Assembly: GCA_022842325.1 (NCBI GenBank)
Contig: JALHPU010000009.1
Location: 1-64,000, forward strand
Length of the DNA stretch: 64,000 nucleotides
Source: Sulfuritalea sp.
GTDB taxonomy: Bacteria; Pseudomonadota; Gammaproteobacteria; Burkholderiales; Rhodocyclaceae
Direction: 5' to 3'
Below the pieces are notes generated by a model that did no database searches, was not told where the DNA came from, and was given only the letters and a program-made list of their open reading frames with translations. Every line of letters starts with the position of its first letter. Within the stretch, counting starts at the first letter, position 1. The position numbers and the translations under genes were made by a program. Below, piece after piece: positions 48,920 to 56,550 of the stretch.

Positions 48920-50017
48920 ATGAACTTCGACTTCAACGAAGACCAGCGCGCGCTGCAGGACACGGTGCAGCGCTTCGTCGCCCGGGACTACACGTTCGAG
49001 AAGCGCCGCGCAATACGGGATGCCGCTCCCGGCTGGAGCCGCGAGGTCTGGCAGGCCCTGGCCGACCTCGGCGTGCTGGCGCTCAACATCGACGAGGACT
49101 ACGGCGGCCTCGGTTACGGACCGCAAGAAACCGGGCTGGTGATGGCCGCCTTCGGCGCCGGCCTGCTGCTGGAACCCTATCTGGCCGGCGCAGTGATCGC
49201 CCCGTCGCTGATTCGCCGTGCCGCCGGCGCCGACTTTCAGGAAGAATGGCTGCCGAATATCGCCACCGGCGAAACCATCGTCGTGCTGGCGCACGCCGAT
49301 GCGCGCAACGCGCCGGTCAGCGAAATCGGCGGCAACCTCAGCGGCCGCAAGGCGGTGGTCGCCCACGGCGGCTGCGCCGACCTGCTGCTGGTATCGGCAC
49401 TCACGGCGCAGGGCAGGACGGAACTTTTCGCCGTCACGCCGGGAGCCGAGGGCGTGCACCTGCGCGACTATCCGACGCTCGACGGACAGCACGCCGCGGA
49501 CGTCATCCTCGACAATGCGCCGGCCACAAGAGTCGGCGCTGGCGACACGGCGGATGCAATCGACTCCGCGCTCGACATCGGACTCGCCGCCCTGTGTGCG
49601 GAGGCGGTCGGCATCATGGATGCGACCATTGCCGCCACCACCGAGTACCTCAAGACCCGCCAGCAGTTCGGCCAGCCGATCGGCCGCTTCCAGGCGCTGC
49701 AGCACCGCATGGCCGACATGCTGCTGCACCTCGAGCAGGCGCGTTCGATGAGCTATCTTGCCGCCATGCACTGCACCGACGAAGACACCGCCGCACGCCG
49801 GCGCACGCTCTCGGCCGCCAAGGTCACCATCGGCCAGGCCTGCCGCTTCATCGCGCAGAATGCCGTGCAGCTGCATGGCGGCATGGGCATGACCGACGAA
49901 CTGATCCTGAGCCACTGGTTCAAGCGCCTGACCGCGATCGAGATGAGCTTCGGCGACACCGATTTCCATCTGCAACGCTTCGCCAGGAATTTGTCACAGG
50001 CGTCCCGCGTCGCATGA
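48920..50017 (+). CDS. Acyl-CoA dehydrogenase, small subunit, PimD type
   Basis: 365 residues, paralogous to 31621. It has ATTEYLKTRQQFGQPIGRFQALQHRMADM and the FAD loop QLHGGMGMTDELILSHWFKRL. No Glu occurs in the region equivalent to the catalytic base (SALDIGLAALCAEAVG). Part of this region, ATRVGAGDTADAIDS, is encoded by a dispersed-repeat copy. It forms an alpha/beta pair with the gene 11 bases upstream and overlaps the ligase gene by 4 bases. Confidence 0.9.
   Translation: MNFDFNEDQRALQDTVQRFVARDYTFEKRRAIRDAAPGWSREVWQALADLGVLALNIDEDYGGLGYGPQETGLVMAAFGAGLLLEPYLAGAVIAPSLIRRAAGADFQEEWLPNIATGETIVVLAHADARNAPVSEIGGNLSGRKAVVAHGGCADLLLVSALTAQGRTELFAVTPGAEGVHLRDYPTLDGQHAADVILDNAPATRVGAGDTADAIDSALDIGLAALCAEAVGIMDATIAATTEYLKTRQQFGQPIGRFQALQHRMADMLLHLEQARSMSYLAAMHCTDEDTAARRRTLSAAKVTIGQACRFIAQNAVQLHGGMGMTDELILSHWFKRLTAIEMSFGDTDFHLQRFARNLSQASRVA
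49529..49562 (+). repeat. Dispersed repeat in frame inside dehydrogenase small-subunit gene
   Basis: AGAGTCGGCGCTGGCGACAC GGCGGATGCAATC encodes VGAGDTADAI. The paralogous gene at 31621 lacks this DNA sequence: the equivalent region reads GADALIGPAGGALQIVERA. The repeat therefore arrived, or was lost, after the two small subunits diverged. Confidence 0.6.
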
Positions 50018-51495
50018 CGGCGGCGCTGGTCTTCGGCACACTCGAACGCGCCGGCGCCGAAATCGACGCGCGCGCCGCGCGCCTGGCCGGCGGGCTGGCA
50101 GGACTCGGCGTGAACGACGGCGACGTCGTCGCGGTGATGCTGAGGAACGACCCGGCCTATGTCGACATCATCCAGGGCTGCCGCATCGCCGGCGCCTATT
50201 ACTGCCAGATCAACTGGCATTTCAAGCGCGACGAAGCCGGCTTCATCCTCAACGACTGCGGCGCGAAAGTGCTGTTCATCCAGCCCGACCTGCTGGCGGA
50301 AATCGCCGCGGCGATTCCCGACGACGTCAGCGTGATCGTGGTCGGCGCCGGCGCCGGCAAGGCCGACCAGTTCGATTCCTGGCTTGCCGCGCAAGCACCC
50401 TATGCCGGTGCACCGCGCACGCCGCGCGGCCACATGGCCTACACCTCGGGCACCACCGGCCGGCCCAAGGGCGTGCGGCGCCGGCCACCGACGCCCGAGC
50501 AGCAGGCGCTGGCCGCGCAGGTCATGAACGATGCCCTCGGCATCTATCCCGGCGTGCGCACGCTGCTCTCGGCGCCGCTGTATCACAGCGCCCCGAGTTC
50601 CTTCGCGCAGTATTCGCTGCTGCTGGGCTCGCTATTCGTGCTCGAAGAGAAGTTCGATGCCGAAGCCACGCTGGCGCTGATCGAACGCCACCGCATCGAT
50701 ACCGTCTACCTGGTGCCGGTGATGTACGTGCGCCTGCTGCGCCTGCCGCCGGACTTACGTTTGCGCTACGACCTGTCCTCGCTCAAGTTCGTTGCCTCGA
50801 CCGGCTCGCCCTGCGCGCCCGAGGTCAAGAAGGCCATGATCGACTGGCTCGGTCCGGTGATCTACGAGTCCTACGCCTCGAGCGAAACCGGCTACATTAC
50901 CGTGATGCGCCCGCAGGACGCGGCGCGCAAAGCCGGCAGCGCCGGCAAGGCGCTTGGCCGCGCCGAAATCCGCATCTTCGACGACAACGGCCACGTCCTG
51001 CCCACCGGCGAGATCGGCACCATTTACGCCCACCAGCCGGCCTATTCCGACTTCAGCTACCACGGCAACGACGCCGCCCGCCGTGCCGTCGAACGTGACG
51101 GACTGGTCAGCGTCGGCGACATGGGCTACCTCGACGCAGACGGCTTTCTCTATGTCTGCGACCGCGCCGCGGACATGGTGATCTCGGGCGGCGTGAACAT
51201 CTACCCGGCCGAGATCGAGCACGTGCTGATCACCCTGCCCGGCATCATCGACTGCGCCGTGGTCGGCATCCCCGACGAGGAATATGGCGAGTCGCTGGCG
51301 GCGCAGGTGATCGCGGAAGCCGGCGCAACCCTTGACGCCGAGACCATCCGCAAGGCATTGGCCGAGCGCATCGCCGGCTACAAGGTGCCGCGCCGCATCG
51401 ATATCGTGGAGGCCCTGCCGCGCGACGACAACGGCAAGGTGCAGAAGCGCAAGATCCGCGATGCCTACTGGAGCGGCCGTTCGCGCAGAATATGA
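50014..51495 (+). CDS. Acyl-CoA synthetase (AMP-forming)
   Basis: 493 residues. It has HMAYTSGTTGRPKGVRRRP, YESYASSETGYITV, VSVGDMGYLDADGFLYVCDRAADMVISGGVNIYPAEIE and a catalytic Lys in LPRDDNGKVQKRKIRD. The N-terminal subdomain is short: the chain begins TAALVFGTLERAGAEIDARAARLA, so the first about 25 residues of the family are missing. The ATG at 50014 overlaps the previous stop (ATGA), and an apparent longer frame through the dehydrogenase gene is rejected. It activates the substrate acid of operon 2. Confidence 0.9.
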   Translation: MTAALVFGTLERAGAEIDARAARLAGGLAGLGVNDGDVVAVMLRNDPAYVDIIQGCRIAGAYYCQINWHFKRDEAGFILNDCGAKVLFIQPDLLAEIAAAIPDDVSVIVVGAGAGKADQFDSWLAAQAPYAGAPRTPRGHMAYTSGTTGRPKGVRRRPPTPEQQALAAQVMNDALGIYPGVRTLLSAPLYHSAPSSFAQYSLLLGSLFVLEEKFDAEATLALIERHRIDTVYLVPVMYVRLLRLPPDLRLRYDLSSLKFVASTGSPCAPEVKKAMIDWLGPVIYESYASSETGYITVMRPQDAARKAGSAGKALGRAEIRIFDDNGHVLPTGEIGTIYAHQPAYSDFSYHGNDAARRAVERDGLVSVGDMGYLDADGFLYVCDRAADMVISGGVNIYPAEIEHVLITLPGIIDCAVVGIPDEEYGESLAAQVIAEAGATLDAETIRKALAERIAGYKVPRRIDIVEALPRDDNGKVQKRKIRDAYWSGRSRRI

Positions 51496-52286
51496 ATCCA
51501 CATCCCTTCGACACCGCCATCGCGCTGACGCGCGAGCCGCCCGACCGCTGGCTCGGCCGCACCAGCGAAGACTACTGGAACATGGTCAGCCCCTACGGCG
51601 GCGTCACCGCCGGCGCCATGATGCAGGCCATGCTCGACCATCCCGAGCGGCGCGGCACGCCGCTGGCGTTCACGCTGAACTTCCTGGCGCCGATCGCGGC
51701 CGGCGAGTTCGCCATCGACACCGAACTGGTGCGCGCCAACCGCAACAGCCAGCACTGGTCGATCCGCCTGTCGCAGGCCGGGCGCGTGCTGGCCCAGGCC
51801 ATCGCCATCTGCGCCCTGCGGCGCGAAACCTGGAGCCTGGTCGAAGCCACAGCGCCGCAAGTGCCGCCGGCCGACGCTTGCGAAGTCGCGCCGCCGCGCA
51901 AGGCCACCGGCTTCCTCCAGCGCTACGAATTCCGCATCGTGCGCGGCAAGCCCTTCGCCGTGAATGAGGACAGCCTCTCACACGTCTGGGTGGCCGACAA
52001 TCCGCCGCGCCCGCTCGACTTCGCCTCGCTGACGGCGTTGTGCGACAGCTTCCTGCCGCGCATCTTCCTGCGCCGGCCGGACTTCGTGCCGATCGGCACG
52101 GTCTCGATCAACATCTATTTCCATGCCGGCGAAGCAGCGCTGACCCGCCAGGGCGCCGCACCGCTGCTCGCGGTGGCCCAGGCCCAGGCCTTCAGCGACG
52201 GCCACTTCGACCACCACGGCCACGTCTGGAGCACCGACGGCACGCTGCTCGCCACCACCCAGCAACTGGTCTGGTACAAGGAATGA
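51492..52286 (+). CDS. TesB-like double hot-dog acyl-CoA thioesterase
   Basis: 264 residues. It has two hot-dog halves: the first with YWNMVSPYGGVTAGAMMQAML and TLNFLAPIAAGEFAIDTELVR, the second with GTVSINIYFHAGEAALTRQG and AQAQAFSDGHFDHHGHVWSTDGTLLATTQQLVWY. Family members cleave acyl-CoAs. It overlaps the ligase gene by 4 bases and ends the coupled block of operon 2; a repeat follows. Confidence 0.85.
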   Translation: MNPHPFDTAIALTREPPDRWLGRTSEDYWNMVSPYGGVTAGAMMQAMLDHPERRGTPLAFTLNFLAPIAAGEFAIDTELVRANRNSQHWSIRLSQAGRVLAQAIAICALRRETWSLVEATAPQVPPADACEVAPPRKATGFLQRYEFRIVRGKPFAVNEDSLSHVWVADNPPRPLDFASLTALCDSFLPRIFLRRPDFVPIGTVSINIYFHAGEAALTRQGAAPLLAVAQAQAFSDGHFDHHGHVWSTDGTLLATTQQLVWYKE

Positions 52287-52344
52287 CGGCCTACGCTTGC
52301 CGCATAGAGCGACATTTGCCGCAGATGCTGGACGCGAAATGCAA

Positions 52345-52500
52345 TTGGTCACCCGCCCCCCTTCCGCTGCGCGGCCCACGGCTGGCTTTGCACAGCCAGC
52401 CGGCTGCGGCGGCGCGACGCATGCGTCGCAAATTCCCGCCTCGCCCCCTCGCGGGGGGGTTACTAGTCGGCGCGCTGCGCGCGTTTATTAGGAGAGGCTT
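52345..52500 (+). repeat. Modular hairpin repeat, copy F
   Basis: Most of the 264-bp gap before the alcohol dehydrogenase is this repeat. Hairpin 1 is GGCTGGCTttgcacAGCCAGCC (52380-52401), hairpin 2 the perfect palindrome GACGCATGCGTC (52416-52427), then CCCCCTCGCGGGGG and TCGGCGCGCTGCGCGCG. Compared with copy E, hairpin 1 has a C-G to T-A pair change and hairpin 2 several paired changes. It lacks the CTTGGGGCGG tail. Confidence 0.7.
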
Positions 52501-52550
52501 CGAACTCGGTTTCACGTTAGCATTTCATCCATTCTCATGAAGGAGTCATC

Positions 52551-53657
52551 ATGACCCAGCAAGCCCGTGCCGTCATTTGCCGCGAAGTCGGCAAACCCGT
52601 CGTCGTCGAAACCGTCAGCGTCGACGCGCCGCAGCGCGGCGAGGTGATGATCAAGCTCGCGGCCTGCGGCGTCTGCCACAGCGACCTGTCGGCCACCAAC
52701 GGCACGTTGCCGCTGCCGCCGCCGGTGGTGCTGGGCCATGAAGGCGCCGGCAGCATCGTCGCGCTCGGCGAAGGCGTCGGCGGCTTCGCCATCGGCGACC
52801 ACGTCGTCAGTTCCTTCGTCAGCATGTGCGGCAAATGCCGCTATTGCCAGACCGGCCGCCCCCAGTTGTGCGACCAGGCGGCCAAGGCCGGCTTCACGCT
52901 GCCCGATGGCACCACGCGCTTCAAGGATGCCGCTGGCCAGCCGCTCAACATTTTCTCCGGTTGCGGCGTGATGGCCGAATACGCCACGCTGCACGTCGAC
53001 AACGTGGTCAAGATCGACGCCGCGATGCCGCTCGACAAGGCCGCGCTGATCGGCTGCGGCGTGATGACCGGGGTCGGCGCTGCGGTGAACACGGCGAAGG
53101 TCGAACCGGGTTCGGCGACGGCGGTGTTCGGCTGCGGCGGCGTCGGCCTCAATGCCATCCAGGGCTGCGCCATCGCCGGCGCGCGGATCATCGTCGCGGT
53201 CGATACGTCGGACGCCAAGCTGGAAATGGCGAAGCAGTTCGGCGCGACGCACACGGTGAACCCGAAGAACGAGGAGAACGTGGTCAAGGCGCTGAAAAAG
53301 CTGACCGAGGGTGGGGCCGACTACGCCTTCGAATGCGTCGGCTTCGGCGAGGTCGCGGCGCAGGCCTACGGTTGCCTGCGCAAGGGCGGCACCGCGGTGG
53401 TGGTGGGCGTTGCCGGCCCCAAGGACACGACCACGATCCGCACCGCGACCCTGACCTTCGAAGAGAAGACGCTGAAGGGCAGCTACTTCGGCTCGGCCCG
53501 CCCGCAGCAGGACTTCCCGCGCCTGATCGGCCTGTATCGCAGCGGCCGGCTCAAGCTCGACCAGCTCATCACCCGCACCTATTCCATCGAGGAGGCACCG
53601 CAGGCTTTCGCCGACCTCGCCGAGGGCCGCAACGCACGCGGCGTGATATTGTTCTGA
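52551..53657 (+). CDS. Zinc-dependent medium-chain alcohol dehydrogenase
   Basis: 368 residues. Catalytic zinc ligands are in CGVCHSDLSATNG and GHEGAG; structural zinc in CGKCRYCQTGRPQLC. The Rossmann NAD motif is AVFGCGGVGLNAIQG with the acidic VDTSDAK, indicating NAD(H). It resembles class III/benzyl-type alcohol dehydrogenases. AAGGAG lies 9 bases before the ATG. It would oxidise a hydroxy intermediate of operon 2. A hydrolase gene follows 28 bases downstream. Confidence 0.93.
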   Translation: MTQQARAVICREVGKPVVVETVSVDAPQRGEVMIKLAACGVCHSDLSATNGTLPLPPPVVLGHEGAGSIVALGEGVGGFAIGDHVVSSFVSMCGKCRYCQTGRPQLCDQAAKAGFTLPDGTTRFKDAAGQPLNIFSGCGVMAEYATLHVDNVVKIDAAMPLDKAALIGCGVMTGVGAAVNTAKVEPGSATAVFGCGGVGLNAIQGCAIAGARIIVAVDTSDAKLEMAKQFGATHTVNPKNEENVVKALKKLTEGGADYAFECVGFGEVAAQAYGCLRKGGTAVVVGVAGPKDTTTIRTATLTFEEKTLKGSYFGSARPQQDFPRLIGLYRSGRLKLDQLITRTYSIEEAPQAFADLAEGRNARGVILF

Positions 53658-53685
53658 CCTAAATTTTCATCCACGGAGCGTGCCC

Positions 53686-54504
53686 TTGAAACATCGCAAA
53701 CTGCATACCCTGCATCGCCCCGCCAGGCAGCACAACGGCCACCCGCCGCTGGTTTTCGTGCATGGCGGCTATATCCACGGCGGCTGCTGGGATGTGAATT
53801 TCATGCGCCATTTCAATGAGCTGGGCTACCACTGCCACGCCGTCGATCTGTCCGGCCATGGCGCCAGCGAGCGCCGCGAGGATCTGCACAGCTACGACCT
53901 CGACCATTACGCCGCCGACGTCGCCCAGGTGGTCGCGGCCATGCCGACCCCGCCGGTGCTGATCGGGCATTCGATGGGCGCCGCGGTGGTGCAGCGTTAT
54001 CTGGAAAAGGGCCAGGCGGCGGCCGTGATCATGATGGCACCGGTTCCGACCACCGGGCTCTCGGCCTGCAGCATCCAGCTGACCCGCAAGCACCCGGACT
54101 TCCTGCGCGAAGCGGCCTACGCCGTGCGCGGCAAATACACCGCGAACACCATCCGGGTGATGCGCGAAGTGTATTTTTCGCCCGACGTGACGCCGGAGCA
54201 ATTCACCGCCTTCAAGCCGCTGGTGCAGGACGAATCGACCACGGCAATTGCCGAAATGATGGCGCTGGCCTGGCGTCCGCCGGTACGCCGGCCGAAAATT
54301 CCGGCACTGGTCATGGGCGGCGAGCTCGACCAGGTATTCCCCGCCAACCTGCTGCATTTCACGGCCTCGGGCTGGAACGCGGAAACCTGCGTCATCCCGC
54401 GCGCCGGACACATGCTGATGATGGAGCCGCAATGGACCATCGCGGCAGGCAAGATCGACAACTGGCTGGATCGTCGCCTCGGGCTGAAAACCGCCACGGC
54501 CTGA
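53686..54504 (+). CDS. Alpha/beta hydrolase
   Basis: About 272 residues. It has FVHGGYIHGGCWD (oxyanion), the nucleophile elbow IGHSMGAAVVQ with Ser, DLSGHGASERRED, and a C-terminal GELDQVFPANL...GHMLMMEP with the Asp/His pair. It is a serine hydrolase of the lipase/esterase group, distinct from the Asp-nucleophile enzyme of operon 1. The start is uncertain: TTG at 53686 is 7 bases after GGAG and fits best; GTG at 53680 is the alternative. Confidence 0.85.
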   Translation: MKHRKLHTLHRPARQHNGHPPLVFVHGGYIHGGCWDVNFMRHFNELGYHCHAVDLSGHGASERREDLHSYDLDHYAADVAQVVAAMPTPPVLIGHSMGAAVVQRYLEKGQAAAVIMMAPVPTTGLSACSIQLTRKHPDFLREAAYAVRGKYTANTIRVMREVYFSPDVTPEQFTAFKPLVQDESTTAIAEMMALAWRPPVRRPKIPALVMGGELDQVFPANLLHFTASGWNAETCVIPRAGHMLMMEPQWTIAAGKIDNWLDRRLGLKTATA

Positions 54505-54532
54505 ACGGATCGCCGCACAGAGGAACATCGCC

Positions 54533-55207
54533 ATGTTCAGCAAAGCCACGCTCGGCTTCCTAAACGAACTCGCCGCCAACAACGATCGCGCCTGGTTTGA
54601 GGCCAACAAGCCGCGCTACGAAGAACTGGTGCGGGAACCCGCACTCGAATTCATCGCCGCGATGGCCACCCCGTTGGCGAAATTCGCCCCGCACTTTCGC
54701 GCCGAGCCGCGCAAGATGGGCGGCTCGCTGATGCGCGTGTTCCGCGACACGCGCTTCGCGCGCGACAAGAGCCCCTACAAGACCAACATCGGCATCCAGT
54801 TGCGCCACGAGCTGGGCAAGGACGTCCATGCGCCGGGGTTCTACCTGCACATCGCGACCGACGAATGCTTCTTCGGCGCCGGCTGCTGGCATCCCGAGGC
54901 CGAGGCGCTGGGACATATTCGCGACCTGATCGCGGCGCAGCCGAAACGCTGGCTCGCCGCGCGCGACGACAAAAAGTTTGCCGCGCACTGGGCCCTCGCC
55001 GGCGACAGCCTGACGCGACCGCCGCGCGGCTACGCCGCCGACCACCCGGCAATCGACGACCTCAAGCGCAAGGACTTCATCGGCCTCGCCGCGCTGTCCT
55101 TTGCCGAGGCCACCGGCCCCGGCCTGGTCAAGCTCGCCAGCGAGCGCTTCGCCGCCGCGGCGCCGCTGATGAAGTTCCTGTGCGAGGCGCAGGGCGTCCA
55201 GTACTAG
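54533..55207 (+). CDS. DUF2461 / TIGR02453 family protein
   Basis: 224 residues. FSKATLGFLNELAANNDRAWFEANKPRYEELVREPALEFI and RVFRDTRFARDKSPYKTNIGIQLRH are the family motifs, as is GAGCWHPEAEAL. Widespread in bacteria; function unknown. The ATG follows GAGGAAC at good spacing. The truC gene begins 3 bases after its stop, so the two are coupled. Confidence 0.9.
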   Translation: MFSKATLGFLNELAANNDRAWFEANKPRYEELVREPALEFIAAMATPLAKFAPHFRAEPRKMGGSLMRVFRDTRFARDKSPYKTNIGIQLRHELGKDVHAPGFYLHIATDECFFGAGCWHPEAEALGHIRDLIAAQPKRWLAARDDKKFAAHWALAGDSLTRPPRGYAADHPAIDDLKRKDFIGLAALSFAEATGPGLVKLASERFAAAAPLMKFLCEAQGVQY

Positions 55208-55210
55208 GGC

Positions 55211-55945
55211 GTGCTGGAAATCCTCTACCGCGATGATTGCCTCGTCGCGATAAACAAACCCGCCGGACTGCTGGTCCATCGCAGCAACATCGATCGTCAC
55301 GAAACGCGCTTCGCCGTGCAATTGCTGCGCGACCAGATCGGGCAACGTGTGCATCCGCTGCACCGGCTCGACAAGGGCACCTCGGGCGTGCTGCTGTTCG
55401 CGCTCGATGCCGAGAGCGCGCGGGAAGTCGGCAGCCAATTCATGCGCGACGAAGTGCGCAAGGAGTATCTCGCCGTCGTGCGCGGCTGGCCGCCTGAAGC
55501 CGGCGTGATCGACCATCCGCTGTCGCGCCAGTTCGACGACTACGGCCGCAAGCTGGGCGCCGACAGCCCCGGCGAGGCGCTGCCGGCCGTGACCGAATAT
55601 CGCCGGCTGGCAACGGTCGAACTGCCCGATGCCGTGGACCGCTATGCGACTTCGCGCTACGCGCTGGTCGAACTCTCGCCGCGGTCCGGCCGCCAGCACC
55701 AGTTGCGCCGCCACCTCAAGCACATCGCCCATCCCATCATCGGCGATGCCACCTGGGGCAAGGGCGTGCACAACCGCTACTTCCAGCAGCGCTTCGGCTG
55801 CGGCCGCCTGTTGCTGGCCTGCACCGCGCTGGGCTTGCGGCATCCTCAGGACGGGCGCGCGCTGTCGATCGCCGCGGCACCGGGTGAGGATTTTGCGAGC
55901 GTCATCCGTGCGCTGGGCTGGAACGATCCCGGCCAGAGGGCCTGA
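55211..55945 (+). CDS. truC: tRNA pseudouridine synthase C
   Basis: 244 residues. It has INKPAGLLVHRS, the catalytic Asp motif HRLDKGTSGVLLFA, and RSGRQHQLRRHLKHIAHPIIGD, all characteristic of TruC, which makes pseudouridine 65 in tRNA. The GTG start at 55211 lies 3 bases after the preceding stop and gives the conserved N-terminus LEILYRDDCLVAINKP. A dispersed repeat follows its stop. Confidence 0.92.
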   Translation: MLEILYRDDCLVAINKPAGLLVHRSNIDRHETRFAVQLLRDQIGQRVHPLHRLDKGTSGVLLFALDAESAREVGSQFMRDEVRKEYLAVVRGWPPEAGVIDHPLSRQFDDYGRKLGADSPGEALPAVTEYRRLATVELPDAVDRYATSRYALVELSPRSGRQHQLRRHLKHIAHPIIGDATWGKGVHNRYFQQRFGCGRLLLACTALGLRHPQDGRALSIAAAPGEDFASVIRALGWNDPGQRA

Positions 55946-55951
55946 TCACCG

Positions 55952-55985
55952 GCAAGAGTCGGCGCTGGCGGCACGGCGACCGCGG
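55952..55985 (+). repeat. Dispersed repeat, intergenic copy
   Basis: GCAAGAGTCGGCGCTGGCGG CACGGCGACCGCGG matches the consensus of the short repeat family closely. It fills most of the gap between the convergent truC and CopD-like genes. Confidence 0.65.
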
Positions 55986-55998
55986 CCGCCGCGACCTG

Positions 55999-56439
55999 TT
56001 ACGCGAGCATGGCAACGCCGACGGTAACAAAACCGAGGATCAGATTGGCCAGGACCAGCACGCGTATCGAGTTCATCGCCTTGCCGGCCTGCGGCCAGTC
56101 CTGCGCCGCCACTGCGACAAGCATCGGGCGGTAAAAGCGCAGCACGATCACCGCGAAGATCACCGTCATTACGCTGCCGAGGCCGAGCATGGCGTGCCAG
56201 TGCGCCGGAATCGCGGCGCCGACCTGGGCGAAGCGGACCAGGCCGCTGCCCCACAACAGCGGCAGCGCGACGCCGACCGCAACGAAGAATCGTCCAAGCA
56301 CGGCGGCCAGCAGCGGCAGACGCTGCGGCGGCGGCAATTGGGCGGCGGCCACGGGCCGCAGGCAGACATGGGCGAAGAACATGCCGCCCACCCAGACGAT
56401 CACGGCCAGCAGATGGATCAGGACGATAAAGCGATTCAC
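55999..56439 (-). CDS. CopD-domain membrane protein
   Basis: 146 residues with four membrane helices. FIVLIHLLAVIVWVGGMFFAHVCLRPVA has the His/Trp pattern of the CopD superfamily, and HWHAMLGLGSVMTVIFA the second conserved His region. Such proteins are linked to copper or heme at the inner membrane; the role here is not known. The GTG at 56439 gives the family N-terminus (VNRFIVLIH); an upstream in-frame ATG is less likely. It lies downstream of the PhoQ-like kinase in the same direction. Confidence 0.8.
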   Translation of the reverse strand: MNRFIVLIHLLAVIVWVGGMFFAHVCLRPVAAAQLPPPQRLPLLAAVLGRFFVAVGVALPLLWGSGLVRFAQVGAAIPAHWHAMLGLGSVMTVIFAVIVLRFYRPMLVAVAAQDWPQAGKAMNSIRVLVLANLILGFVTVGVAMLA

Positions 56440-56550
56440 GATTCGGCTCCGGTTTCCTGCGCCAGGGCGCAAACATTCGATACTGCCGAGAATACGATAT
56501 TGGCCGCCACTGTGCCGGGCGAATCGAATCAGCCGTCCGCCGGCGATTGC

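Noticed and set aside
49246-50013. N-terminal extension of the operon 2 CoA ligase
   Set aside because: It reads a shifted frame of the dehydrogenase gene; the ATGA overlap at 50014 is the normal coupling.
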